NCBI GenBank assembly: GCA_019236035.1
Contig: JAFAJU010000264.1
Location: 1-16,545, forward strand
Length of the DNA stretch: 16,545 bases
Reading direction: 5' to 3'
Source of the DNA: Verrucomicrobiota bacterium
Lineage (GTDB): Bacteria; Verrucomicrobiota; Verrucomicrobiia; Chthoniobacterales; JAFAMB01
The number at the start of each line of letters is the position of its first letter. The first letter of the stretch is position 1. Both the position numbers and the translations under genes were made by a program. Shown piece after piece: positions 1 to 8,109 of this stretch. Below the pieces are notes generated by a model. That model made no database searches, was not told the origin of the DNA, and saw nothing but the letters and a program-made list of their open reading frames with translations.

Positions 1-2
1 CC

Positions 3-134
3 GAAATTTTGGATGGCCTCTTGTCAAATGGCTATAAGTTTGCTTCCCCGGAGCCCAAGAAAAATCTATTTGCGCGGATCTACCGTTTAAAAGGGGTTAA
101 GCAAGTCGGTCCTGGCAAGTTTGCGGCCGAATAG
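3..134 (+). CDS. C-terminal fragment of an unrecognised protein (5' end outside window)
   Basis: An open frame enters from the left edge and ends at TAG 132-134, leaving 43 residues. The fragment is basic, with several Lys and Arg, and contains the segment IYRLKGVKQVGPGKFAAE at its very end. The mix of a helix-like stretch (EILDGLLSNGYKF) followed by a short strand-like tail could be the end of a small winged-helix or HARE-HTH-like domain, but that is only a resemblance and I do not name a family. It converges on the ligase gene with only 18 bases between the stop codons. That the frame is coding rests on residue composition and on the clean convergent spacing. Confidence 0.5.
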   Translation, partial: EILDGLLSNGYKFASPEPKKNLFARIYRLKGVKQVGPGKFAAE

Positions 135-152
135 TATTGGCGCGCCCGGCGC

Positions 153-2813
153 TTACAGCTGATGTACGAGGCGCCTGGCATACTGAACCGTATCGATTTC
201 CGTAACTTTTTTGTCACGCCGAATAGCTTTGATGCGTGGAAACCGTAAAGCGAGCCCGCTGGCGTGGCGATCACTCGGCTGCACGGAGTCAAAAGCGATC
301 TCTAGAACTATCTCAGGGACGACCTCGCGGAAATGGTGCTCGTGCCGAATCGTTGTTCGAAGGAAGTGCTCCGTTAATTCTTCGATTTCGTCGTCTCGAA
401 GTCCTGAATAGGCCTTCCCAATCGTTTGCAATGCGCCGGTTTCTTCATCTCGCACAGAAAAGGTGTAGTCACTCAGCACATGACTGCGTTTGCCGTGGCC
501 CTGTTCGACGCCGACTACTACGACATCGAGGGTTGCTAACTCTCTTTTGAATTTGATCCAAGCGCCGCCACGTCTGCCTGGCGTATAGAGGCTATCCGAA
601 GCCTTGATCATCAAGCCCTCATAAGATTCACTCCTGGCTGCCTGATAGGCTTCGTCTATCTCCCTGATACTAGTAACTTCCCGCATTGGAGAGACTTTGA
701 CTCGATCCGGAAGCGCCAATTGGTCCAAGCGCCGGCGTCGCTCTTTTAACGGCGTTTTCAAGAGGGTTTCGCCATTCAACCATAGGAGATCAAACACCAT
801 ATAGAGCACTGGAATATCATCGGTTTCAAAAAGGTCGAGAGCACGCTTTCTTCCTAGGCGTCGCTGCAGGTCGAAGAACGATAGTTTCCGGTCCGGCCCG
901 AAGGCCACGAGTTCTCCGTCGAGAATCAGATCTTCGGCGAACCGAAGACAAGTCAGCTCTGGAAATTCTTCAGAAATGTTGCGCAAATCTCGGCTGTAGA
1001 GCTCCGTCCGATAATCAGCTCCATGCAGTTGGGCGCGAACACCGTCGTACTTGGCTTCGGCTAGAGCAATGTCCGCCGCGAAGTCCGACCGGACACGGTC
1101 CCAAATCTCTTCGGCCGAGGATTCGGGAATCGCTAACATACATCTGACGGGTTGAAACAGTGTCAGGTTCGCGGCAGAGAGTCGATTCGCTTTTGCGAGC
1201 TGCGCGGTCTCACCAATGTCGCCTGTTAGCATATTCACCTCCTTAACCTGTCCGAGGCGTTGTGCGAATGCTGCCGCAATCGCTTCTTCCAAAAGGCCTT
1301 CCTTCAAACCGATGCGAAGATCCCCGGTCAAGATGCGAACAATGTAGTCTCCGCAGTCAGGGCCGACGGTTCGCAGACAATCAGCCAGGAGCGCCGTTTT
1401 TGCCACCGGCCCAATCGCATCCTGGATCGCAGCGAACGTGTCAGCAACCTCTCGGATAGGTATCTCGCGGGAGGTTGACCGGCCCAACAATACGTCATAA
1501 GCGACCCGCCCGGCATCTCCGTATCCGGCGGAAATGTTGCGGAAGTCTGTTTCACTTAAGCCGCTGGCCTGGATCAGTGCTTTGCTGATAACCGCCCAGC
1601 CAACCTGCAAGGTCTTTGCTGTTTTTCGGGAGAAAGCATGCCCGGTGAGAAATGTTGCCACGACAGGCAATTCTTCTTCCGTCAAGGAAACCAGATAATT
1701 GGAAAGTATATCTATTTTTCTGAGCTTGCCTGTCAGCTGCGCAATCTGATTGCAGATTTTGGCGAACTTCAAGAATCCGGACTCTGTTGCGGCGCTGGTA
1801 TCTGGGATCGGAACCGATTGAGCGGCCGGTGCATTTGTGGTGAGTACCAGTTCGAGTTGATTATCTTCGGCGAGGCTCCACGCCTCGATACCTCGGCGCC
1901 GGAGATCCAGGGCGAATTCGCTGGCGAACCCGTGGACGGTAAAGACCCGCTTCGGTTGGACCAACTCGACGTATTTTATTAGGTCTGAATAATCTGCGTG
2001 ATCGGACAACGGAAAAGCGGCGTCGCACTGGTATCGATGAACGGTTGCCGGATTGAGTGCCCAACCGGTTAGGATCGCCGTTCGCCGGTTTTTGATTCGT
2101 TGAACTAGCCTCGTTCGATTTGCGGCCGGGGGACAGATAACCACACTACCGCCGGCTCGGCTTTCATCGTATGGAAGATATTGAGGCAGCGATTTGCGTA
2201 GCTTCTCGTAAAGCCTCGTTATTTTGTAGACACTGGGGTGGAGCAGAATGCGGAGCCCGCTTCCATGGAGCCCTGCCAGTATTTCCTGTGCTTTTCCTAA
2301 CGAGTAACCGAAGAGGATGGGCACAAGGTTTTCTTCAAGGGCCTCAACGCAAAACTTTGTTACTGCGGCAATGACCTGTTCAGCCGGCGGAAATATATAT
2401 TTAGGCAGCCCGTAGGTGGTCTCCATGATCAACGTATCTGCACGAAGCCATTCCGCAGCTTCAGCGGACTTTCCTTTCCGCAACTTGAAGTCACCGGTGT
2501 AGAGCAGAGTTTCACCGTTCATTTTGATATAGACCTGCGCAGAGCCAAAGACATGTCCTGCAGGCAACAAAGTGACCGTAGCACCTCGAAACTGGATTGG
2601 AGACTGGAACGGGAGAGCGTGTTCCAGCCTTTGGCCCGGCAGACGAGCCGCCATCAGTTTGGCGGTGGTTTCCGACAAGATGACCTCCCGATGATTCCCG
2701 ATGTGGTCGGTGTGCGCGTGAGAAACGAAAGCGGTGTCGCGCTCATCCCATGGGTCCAACCAGAGATCTAACTCCGGGAGGAGAATCCCGCGTTCGAAGG
2801 TGACCTTCATCAT
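153..2813 (-). CDS. Fused MBL-fold DNA exonuclease and ATP-dependent DNA ligase
   Basis: The 886-residue product joins two enzymes that are usually separate. Residues 1-335 are a metallo-beta-lactamase/beta-CASP nuclease of the ligase-associated exonuclease type: SHAHTDHIG at 31-39, H87 in PAGHVFGS, D108 in YTGDF, H272 in LSDHADY and H294 in TVHG. Residues 345-560 look like a ligase N-terminal DNA-binding domain. The ligase core follows: motif I EAKYDGVRAQ with nucleotidylated K588, motif III LDGELVAF (631-638), motif IIIa YMVFDLLWLNG, motif IV YEGLMIK, motif V WIKFKRE, then an OB-fold region with SDYTFSV, KAYSGL and a final RRDK. The expected activity is trimming DNA ends and sealing nicks with ATP, so a repair role is inferred. 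In other bacteria these domains commonly neighbour an Lhr-type helicase; none is visible here. Two ATG codons start the frame; I use the first. The gene stands alone on its strand. Confidence 0.93.
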   Translation of the reverse strand: MMKVTFERGILLPELDLWLDPWDERDTAFVSHAHTDHIGNHREVILSETTAKLMAARLPGQRLEHALPFQSPIQFRGATVTLLPAGHVFGSAQVYIKMNGETLLYTGDFKLRKGKSAEAAEWLRADTLIMETTYGLPKYIFPPAEQVIAAVTKFCVEALEENLVPILFGYSLGKAQEILAGLHGSGLRILLHPSVYKITRLYEKLRKSLPQYLPYDESRAGGSVVICPPAANRTRLVQRIKNRRTAILTGWALNPATVHRYQCDAAFPLSDHADYSDLIKYVELVQPKRVFTVHGFASEFALDLRRRGIEAWSLAEDNQLELVLTTNAPAAQSVPIPDTSAATESGFLKFAKICNQIAQLTGKLRKIDILSNYLVSLTEEELPVVATFLTGHAFSRKTAKTLQVGWAVISKALIQASGLSETDFRNISAGYGDAGRVAYDVLLGRSTSREIPIREVADTFAAIQDAIGPVAKTALLADCLRTVGPDCGDYIVRILTGDLRIGLKEGLLEEAIAAAFAQRLGQVKEVNMLTGDIGETAQLAKANRLSAANLTLFQPVRCMLAIPESSAEEIWDRVRSDFAADIALAEAKYDGVRAQLHGADYRTELYSRDLRNISEEFPELTCLRFAEDLILDGELVAFGPDRKLSFFDLQRRLGRKRALDLFETDDIPVLYMVFDLLWLNGETLLKTPLKERRRRLDQLALPDRVKVSPMREVTSIREIDEAYQAARSESYEGLMIKASDSLYTPGRRGGAWIKFKRELATLDVVVVGVEQGHGKRSHVLSDYTFSVRDEETGALQTIGKAYSGLRDDEIEELTEHFLRTTIRHEHHFREVVPEIVLEIAFDSVQPSDRHASGLALRFPRIKAIRRDKKVTEIDTVQYARRLVHQL

Positions 2814-2891
2814 CTCAATTTATTCGATTTGTAAAGTAAACCTAAGAATTTGGCGGAAAGCCAATACTCTCGCGGTCGAAGAAACTCCTGA

Positions 2892-2920
2892 TTGACACCT
2901 CTAAGCCTTCGGAGTTTGAT
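2892..2920 (+). promoter_or_regulatory. Possible sigma-70-type promoter for the secreted-protein gene
   Basis: A perfect TTGACA lies at 2892-2897 and TTTGAT (4 of 6 matches to TATAAT) at 2915-2920, with a 17-base spacer. Transcription would then begin only a few bases before the ATG at 2930, implying a nearly leaderless message. The GGAG at 2911-2914 would lie in the spacer and not in the transcript. The hexamer and spacing are seen; promoter function is inferred. Confidence 0.35.
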
Positions 2921-2929
2921 CGCTCTTCA

Positions 2930-3454
2930 ATGAGAGGTCTGGTTTCATGGGCGTGCCTTGCTGTTGTGGTCGGCACCATCATAGTCAGAGCCGAGAATCC
3001 GCTGCCGATCGAGAGCGCCAACGTGTTGCCGGAAGCCATTAGTGACGATTTTGAATTCCGCAAGTTTGAAATATTTCGTAACGCAGCGATTGTTCCAGGG
3101 GCGACTCCGATCCCCACCAAGGACCTGATGGTTGACTTCGAGCGCAAACACAGAATTTGGGGAGCGCTCACTGCTTCTGACGTTTCAGCCAGGACCGGTC
3201 AATATTTCACCTTTTTCTGGCGTGCGAAAAGACCTGCAAACCTGACTATTCGCTTGGAGTATCGACAGGCCAATTTGAAGAATTATGTCCAGGCCAGAGA
3301 ATTGTACTATCCGAATGCAAAGGGCAGCCATAGTTCGGAGTTTGCGATTTTGGGCAACGATTACGAAACGGACGGACCGATTACCTCTTGGAGAGCTATT
3401 TTGATCGAGAATCGAAAAATTGTGGCGCTGCTTCAGTCTCGAACATGGCAATGA
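2930..3454 (+). CDS. Secreted hypothetical protein, 174 aa
   Basis: I do not recognise the family. Residues 1-21 form a signal peptide: a short basic start (MRG), a hydrophobic core WACLAVVVGTIIV, and an RAEN cleavage region. There is no lipobox cysteine, so a free periplasmic or outer-surface protein is more likely than a lipoprotein. The mature part, about 150 residues, has alternating strand-like segments (YFTFFWRAKR, LTIRLEYRQ, SWRAILIENRKIVALLQ), which suggests one beta-sandwich domain; no catalytic motif is visible. The ATG at 2930 is the only start that keeps the signal peptide. The gene diverges from the ligase gene and sits 62 bases before the STAS gene. A promoter-like sequence in that gap suggests it is not simply the first gene of the downstream operon. 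Confidence 0.75.
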   Translation: MRGLVSWACLAVVVGTIIVRAENPLPIESANVLPEAISDDFEFRKFEIFRNAAIVPGATPIPTKDLMVDFERKHRIWGALTASDVSARTGQYFTFFWRAKRPANLTIRLEYRQANLKNYVQARELYYPNAKGSHSSEFAILGNDYETDGPITSWRAILIENRKIVALLQSRTWQ

Positions 3455-3475
3455 AGTCGCGTCTGAGTCTTGAAT

Positions 3476-3505
3476 TTGACACTTAAACACCGCGGCGGAT
3501 ATATT
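3476..3505 (+). promoter_or_regulatory. Likely sigma-70-type promoter for the STAS-phosphatase-grpE-dnaJ-rsmE cluster
   Basis: TTGACA at 3476-3481 (6 of 6) and TATATT at 3500-3505 (5 of 6) are separated by 18 bases in the 62-base gap between two genes. The start point would fall near 3512, only about 5 bases before the GTG at 3517. Either the message is close to leaderless, or translation begins at a later codon such as TTG 3538. No typical heat-shock element (CIRCE inverted repeat) is visible here. Confidence 0.5.
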
Positions 3506-3516
3506 TCGGTAGCTTT

Positions 3517-4032
3517 GTGAATTCGCGAGCTTCCATCTTGGTTGGGATAACGAATGGGGCGATCCATGTGAAGGTGGAGGGCAAAGGTTCGTTCCAGAAC
3601 AGCCCCGCTTTGAAGGAGTTCTCGAAAGAGATGCTCGAACGGGGTTACCGTCATTTTGTGGTGGATCTGAACGGTTGTCCGGTAATGGACTCGACCTTTA
3701 TGGGCACACTGGCGGGGATCGCGTTACGATTGCGAGAGTTTGGGAACGGCTCGTTGTTGGTCCGGAATGCCAACGAGCGCAACTGGGACCTGCTCCAGAA
3801 TTTGGGATTGAACAACCTGTTCGAAGTGGAGTCGAAGGCCTCCGAATTGGCAAACGACAAGCTGGTTGATGCCGCTCCCTTGGACGCCGATCATCCGATC
3901 GATCGTTCTGATCAGGCTGAGTGCATGATTGAGGCCCACGAGGCTCTGGTGGACGCTGATCCCGAGAACCTCGCGCGATTCAAGGACGTTCTCGAGTATT
4001 TGAAGCAAGATCTTCGTGCCGGTTCCAAATAG
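3517..4032 (+). CDS. STAS-domain anti-sigma factor antagonist with C-terminal extension
   Basis: Residues 5-110 form a STAS domain like SpoIIAA/RsbV. The core is HFVVDLNGCPVMDSTFMG, where D58-S59-T60 matches the position of the serine that an anti-sigma kinase phosphorylates in this family. The following segment LAGIALRLREFGNGSLLVRN fits the helix and next strand. Residues 111-171 are an extra acidic tail containing MIEAHEALVDADPENLARFKDVLEYL, not part of the standard ~110-residue fold. The start is GTG 3517, with no strong ribosome site; TTG 3538 would still keep most of the first strand. The next gene, 9 bases downstream, encodes a PP2C-type phosphatase, the classical partner that dephosphorylates STAS antagonists. 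No RsbW-like kinase is present in the window. Confidence 0.85.
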   Translation: MNSRASILVGITNGAIHVKVEGKGSFQNSPALKEFSKEMLERGYRHFVVDLNGCPVMDSTFMGTLAGIALRLREFGNGSLLVRNANERNWDLLQNLGLNNLFEVESKASELANDKLVDAAPLDADHPIDRSDQAECMIEAHEALVDADPENLARFKDVLEYLKQDLRAGSK

Positions 4033-4041
4033 CTTGATTCA

Positions 4042-5478
4042 ATGTGGTCCTTTCTGCTCATAGGACTACTCGCCGCCGGTGTCATCGCCCTGATCGCAGT
4101 AGTTCACAAACAGGGTCGGGTTATCGAGGAGCTCAGGAGAGCACGAGAAGAATTGCAGGTTGAAGAAAACAGAGTTTTCGATTTTTTGCACGGTCTGGGT
4201 GAAGCGTTCTCGGATGACTTGCGTGCTTCCGATCTCCACCGGTTGATCGTCGAAGGGGCGACCCGCATTACCGATGCCCATGGGGGAGCTCTCTACCTGG
4301 TGGACCGGACCGGCAAGTTGCTGGTTCCGAGCTTCATTTCGAAAGATTGTCCCCCGCTCGTCGAAGTACCGCCTCATATCTCTCAGCAGAGCCTGAATTC
4401 TCCGTTAGCCCTGGAGAGTTATCTGAGACTTCATACTGTAAAGCCGGGGGACGGGATTCTCGGTGCCGTTTGGGATCGCAAAGAGCCACTGTTTCTCTCC
4501 AGCAGGGATGCCGATCCACGCCTTGAGCGGCTGAGGCACTCCGCGTTGGAGATGGATTCAGTTATGATCGGGCCACTGATCTATGGCAACGAGAACCTGG
4601 GCGTCCTGGCGGTCGCGAACGGGCCGATGACCACTCCTTTTTCCCTTTCGGATTTTGTCGTGTTTCAATCGATCGTCGAGCAATCCGCCTTCGCCCTGTA
4701 CAATGCAGTTGTTTATTCGGAGGCTAGCGAGAAAAAAAGGATCGACCGGGATTTGGATGTGGCCCGCGATATTCAGCGGATCCTGCTGCCGAACGCTGCG
4801 CCTGCTATGGAAGGGTTCGAAATTGCCGGACTTAACATCCCCGCGAGCCATGTCAGCGGAGACTACTATGATTACATAGCTTTAGACGAGCAACGCCTAG
4901 GGATCGCAATTGCGGATGTTTCGGGTAAGGGAGTACCAGCTTCCCTGATCATGGCCATGTGCCGTAGCGTGTTGCGCTCGGTGGCCCGCTCGAGTCAATC
5001 TGCCGCGGCGGTTTTGCACGAAGTGAACCACCAACTTTATCCAGATATCAAGGAGGATATCTTTATTAGTATGGCGTACCTGATAGCCCAAAAGGCCGAT
5101 CACGAACTTGTCCTTGCCAGGGCGGGTCACGACGCTCCTCTCCAATACCGCGCGAAGGATAAATCCGTCATTAAGATTAACCCACCCGGGATGGCGCTTG
5201 GAATTGACAGTGGGGGCGTTTTCAATAGGGTAACGGGCGATTTCAAGGTCCGCCTTGAAACGGGTGATTGCTTAATTTTGTATACAGATGGCGTGACCGA
5301 GGCTTTAGACGTCAGTGGCTTGGAATTTGGCTTGTCGAGGTTGATCGAGGCAATTCAGGCCAGTGCTGCAGACGGAGCTCCAGCGGTCTTGAGTCGCGTG
5401 ACCGGCGACTTAAAGATCTTCGTAGGTAGCCATCCGCAGAATGACGATATCACGCTAATCGCGATTCGGAAGTTATGA
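4042..5478 (+). CDS. Membrane-anchored GAF and PP2C/SpoIIE-type serine phosphatase (RsbU-like)
   Basis: The 478-residue protein has one N-terminal membrane segment (residues 3-20) and then a charged coiled-coil (26-47). A GAF-like sensor covers about 48-225 (GGALYLVDRTGKLLVP; GPLIYGNENLGVLAVAN). The linker DRDLDVARDIQRILLP is typical of RsbU proteins, and a PP2C domain fills 255-478. Metal-binding acidic residues are seen at D274 (SGDYYD), D292 (ADVSGKG), D416 (YTDGVTEA) and D468/D469 (NDDITL), so the enzyme should be active. Its likely substrate is the phosphorylated STAS protein encoded 9 bases upstream, releasing a sigma factor or other effector in response to a GAF or membrane signal; this is family-based inference. 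The stop codon overlaps the grpE start as ATGA, which suggests translational coupling. Confidence 0.9.
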   Translation: MWSFLLIGLLAAGVIALIAVVHKQGRVIEELRRAREELQVEENRVFDFLHGLGEAFSDDLRASDLHRLIVEGATRITDAHGGALYLVDRTGKLLVPSFISKDCPPLVEVPPHISQQSLNSPLALESYLRLHTVKPGDGILGAVWDRKEPLFLSSRDADPRLERLRHSALEMDSVMIGPLIYGNENLGVLAVANGPMTTPFSLSDFVVFQSIVEQSAFALYNAVVYSEASEKKRIDRDLDVARDIQRILLPNAAPAMEGFEIAGLNIPASHVSGDYYDYIALDEQRLGIAIADVSGKGVPASLIMAMCRSVLRSVARSSQSAAAVLHEVNHQLYPDIKEDIFISMAYLIAQKADHELVLARAGHDAPLQYRAKDKSVIKINPPGMALGIDSGGVFNRVTGDFKVRLETGDCLILYTDGVTEALDVSGLEFGLSRLIEAIQASAADGAPAVLSRVTGDLKIFVGSHPQNDDITLIAIRKL

Positions 5479-6173
5479 ATAAGGCTGACACACACAAAGA
5501 TTTCGAACCGGAAAACAAGTTGATCGAAGAAGGGCCGCTCGCTCCGCCGGAGCTAGCGGCGGGTGCTGCTTTGGGGATGTCGGCCGGTCCGAAAAATCCA
5601 GAGACGCCGTCAGTGATCAGCGCAAAACCGGTGAAGGAAGATCTCGAGGGAACTGATTTCAAAAAGGCGAGCAGTGCCCCGGAGCAACTGGCGCAGCTGA
5701 AGGTGGAGTTGGACAAATACAAGGACATCGCTCTTCGTGCGGTCGCTGATCTCGACAACTATCGAAAGCGAATGGCTCGGGAGAAGGACGACGCGATCCG
5801 CTACGCCAACGCCAATTTTCTCGAGCGCTTGATCCCGATTCTCGACAATTTCGAACTGGGTCTGCAGGCGGCCAAGGCCGGAGGAGGTCAGTCGGCGATT
5901 CTGGACGGAATGACTATGGTCTTCAAACAACTGCAGGATTTTTTGGCGAGCTGCGGCGTGGAAACAATCGAGGCGACGGGAGAGCATTTTGACCCAAATA
6001 TCCACGAGGCGATTGCGCAAGAAGAGAATGCCGAAGTCGAAGAGGGAGTCGTTATTCGGCAGCTCCGAAAAGGCTACAGATTGAAGGATCGATTGATCCG
6101 TCCCGCGAACGTGGTGGTCTCGAAAGGTGTGGCCGTAGGTGAGGATTCTGCAAAGGCCGGCGCGAGTACATGA
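5475..6173 (+). CDS. grpE: GrpE nucleotide exchange factor for DnaK
   Basis: GrpE speeds ADP release from DnaK in the Hsp70 chaperone cycle in the cytoplasm. Residues 68-115 form the long helical coiled-coil (LAQLKVELDKYKDIALRAVA, then NYRKRMAREKDDAIRYA). The beta-domain follows with the family signature around GVETIEATGEHFDPNIHEAI and a tail GYRLKDRLIRPANVVVSKG. At 232 residues it is longer than the usual ~190-200, because residues 1-67 form a low-complexity Pro/Ala/Glu-rich extension. The start overlaps the phosphatase stop as ATGA, with GGAAG only 2 bases upstream. dnaJ begins 3 bases after the stop. dnaK is absent from the window. Confidence 0.95.
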   Translation: MNKADTHKDFEPENKLIEEGPLAPPELAAGAALGMSAGPKNPETPSVISAKPVKEDLEGTDFKKASSAPEQLAQLKVELDKYKDIALRAVADLDNYRKRMAREKDDAIRYANANFLERLIPILDNFELGLQAAKAGGGQSAILDGMTMVFKQLQDFLASCGVETIEATGEHFDPNIHEAIAQEENAEVEEGVVIRQLRKGYRLKDRLIRPANVVVSKGVAVGEDSAKAGAST

Positions 6174-6176
6174 CGA

Positions 6177-7340
6177 ATGGCTACGAAACGAGATTACTAC
6201 GAAGTTTTGGGAGTTGACCGGAATGCGAGCTCCGAGGACATAAAAAAGTCTTACCGCAAGCTTGCCGTAAAGTATCATCCCGACAAGAATCCCGGCGACG
6301 CCGGCGCGGAAGACAAGTTCAAGGAGATCGGGGAAGCCTACGAGGTCTTGATCGACGAAAACAAGAGAGCCGCGTACGATCGATTTGGACATGCTGCGTT
6401 CGGCGCCGGGGCAGGTGTAGGCCGCGGACCAGGCGGTTTCGGCGGCGGGTTCCACGATCCATTCGATATCTTTCGCGAAGTGTTCGGGATGGGCGCTGAG
6501 GGAGGTGGAGGGATTTTTGACCAGATATTCGGTGCGAGCACGGCTTCACGAGATCGGAGCGGTCGGCAACGCGGCTCCGACCTAAGGTATGATCTGCAGA
6601 TCACCTTGGAGGAAGCCGCATTTGGTACCGAGAAGGAGATCGAAATCCTGAAGCATGAAACTTGCACGCATTGCGGTGGATCAGGAGCGGAATCCGGCTC
6701 TCGCGCGACGACCTGCCCGACCTGTCAGGGCCGCGGCCAAGTCATCACCTCGCGCGGCTTTTTCCAGGTTTCGCAAACCTGTCCACGGTGCCGAGGAACC
6801 GGCCAAGTGATCGAACGTCCGTGCCGTGACTGCGGCGGCGACGGCAGACTGGAAAAGAGGTCGCGAATTAAACTTAAGATCCCGCCAGGAATCGATGACG
6901 GCGCTCGTCTCCGCTCTTCTCGCAATGGCGAGGCAGGCATCCGCGGAGGGCCTCCGGGGGATCTGTACGTCGTGATCCATGTGCGTGAGCACGAGATCTT
7001 TACGCGCGAGGACGACGACTTGTATTGTGACATTCCGATCTCGTTTGCTACCGCGGCTTTAGGAGGCGAGGTCAAAGTACCGACGATTCAGGGTCAGGCT
7101 CTGCTAAAAATTCCGCCCGGAACCCAAAGTGGTACCCAGTTCCGCCTGCGTGGCCACGGAGTACAAAATATGGAGACGAGAAACAGAGGGGATCTCCGCG
7201 TTCGGGTCATTGTCGAAGTCCCGACTCGATTGAATTCCGAGCAGCGGCGGAAGCTTGAAGAATTCGCGTCTTTGTGCGGCGACGATAACAGTCCGATGCA
7301 CAAGACGTTCTTTGAGAAGGCTAAGGATTTTTTCCGTTAG
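6177..7340 (+). CDS. dnaJ: DnaJ chaperone (type I Hsp40)
   Basis: This 387-residue co-chaperone delivers unfolded proteins to DnaK and stimulates its ATPase. The J domain is residues 5-71 with the essential HPD at 34-36. A Gly/Phe-rich linker (73-120) follows. The zinc region has four CxxCxGxG repeats: CTHCGGSG (163-170), CPTCQGRG (180-187), CPRCRGTG (202-209) and CRDCGGDG (216-223). The C-terminal substrate-binding domains include PPGIDDGARLR and GDLYVVIHV. The protein is full-length and has all type I elements. It lies between grpE (3-base gap) and rsmE, whose GTG is 7 bases after the stop, so the three are probably one transcript. Confidence 0.97.
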   Translation: MATKRDYYEVLGVDRNASSEDIKKSYRKLAVKYHPDKNPGDAGAEDKFKEIGEAYEVLIDENKRAAYDRFGHAAFGAGAGVGRGPGGFGGGFHDPFDIFREVFGMGAEGGGGIFDQIFGASTASRDRSGRQRGSDLRYDLQITLEEAAFGTEKEIEILKHETCTHCGGSGAESGSRATTCPTCQGRGQVITSRGFFQVSQTCPRCRGTGQVIERPCRDCGGDGRLEKRSRIKLKIPPGIDDGARLRSSRNGEAGIRGGPPGDLYVVIHVREHEIFTREDDDLYCDIPISFATAALGGEVKVPTIQGQALLKIPPGTQSGTQFRLRGHGVQNMETRNRGDLRVRVIVEVPTRLNSEQRRKLEEFASLCGDDNSPMHKTFFEKAKDFFR

Positions 7341-7347
7341 TCGGCCA

Positions 7348-8109
7348 GTGAGCACGCATCGGTTCTATATCCCTCCGGAGCGATGGACGCCGGGTTCTCT
7401 CTCGTTAGATGACGCTGAAGCACATCATTGCATAGATGTGCTCCGGCTAGGCGTCGGCTCGCGAGTCGTGGTCTTTGACGGGCGCGGGTCGGAGATTACG
7501 GCCGAAATCATGTCTGTTAACAAAGGAATCGTGCAGCTTAAAGACCTGATGTCAGCGAAAGCTGAGCCTCTACGCTGCGCCATCACTCTGGCACAGGCGA
7601 TTCCCAAGGGAAAAAACATGGACTTGATTGTCCAGAAGGCGACGGAGCTTGGGGTTTCCAGAATCGTTCCGCTCTTGTCTGATCGGGCGGTCGTGCAACT
7701 GGGTGACGACGAAACGCGGAAGAAGCGGGAAAAGTGGCAACAGGTCGTGATCGAAGCGGCTAAACAGAGTGGGCAAAACCGGCTTCCGGAAATTGCAGAA
7801 CCAATAACTTCGAAAAGGTTTTTCGCCGAATTCGACCGATATGAGCTGCCCTTGGTGGCGTCTTTGCAGAGTGACGCGCGCAGCTTCAAGAATGTTTTGG
7901 CCGACTTTCGTGAGCAACATGGACGACGTCCTGCCTCTGCTATTATTCTCATTGGACCCGAAGGCGATTTCACACCGGCGGAAACTTCATCGGCCAAAAG
8001 CGCCGGGTGCATTCCGGTGAGCCTCGGGCCTGTCGTGCTGCGAACCGAGACGGCCGCAATCTTTAGTCTCAGTGTGTTGGCGTATGAGCTGCAAGGCCAG
8101 GAAACATGA
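7348..8109 (+). CDS. rsmE: 16S rRNA (uracil1498-N3)-methyltransferase RsmE
   Basis: RsmE methylates N3 of U1498 in 16S rRNA using S-adenosylmethionine. The 253-residue product starts HRFYIPPE and has a PUA-like N-terminal domain (1-70), then a SPOUT domain. It shows the family signatures AQAIPKGKNMDLIVQKATEL (83-102), the knot loop LIGPEGDFTPAE (201-212) and LGPVVLRTETAA (226-237). I chose GTG 7348, directly before STHRFY and 7 bases after dnaJ. The open frame extends back to an ATG at 7255, but that adds 31 Arg-rich residues inside dnaJ that do not belong to the family. The stop TGA at 8107-8109 touches a palindromic repeat. Its place after grpE-dnaJ fits a protein-quality or translation cluster. 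Confidence 0.95.
   Translation: MSTHRFYIPPERWTPGSLSLDDAEAHHCIDVLRLGVGSRVVVFDGRGSEITAEIMSVNKGIVQLKDLMSAKAEPLRCAITLAQAIPKGKNMDLIVQKATELGVSRIVPLLSDRAVVQLGDDETRKKREKWQQVVIEAAKQSGQNRLPEIAEPITSKRFFAEFDRYELPLVASLQSDARSFKNVLADFREQHGRRPASAIILIGPEGDFTPAETSSAKSAGCIPVSLGPVVLRTETAAIFSLSVLAYELQGQET

Noticed and set aside
5610..6455. 281-residue minus-strand open frame
   Set aside because: It lies opposite grpE and the dnaJ start, whose families are certain; its composition shows no domain and it is a shadow.
7255..7347. Upstream extension of rsmE from ATG 7255
   Set aside because: The added 31 residues are an Arg-rich out-of-frame reading of the dnaJ 3' end; the RsmE fold begins at GTG 7348.
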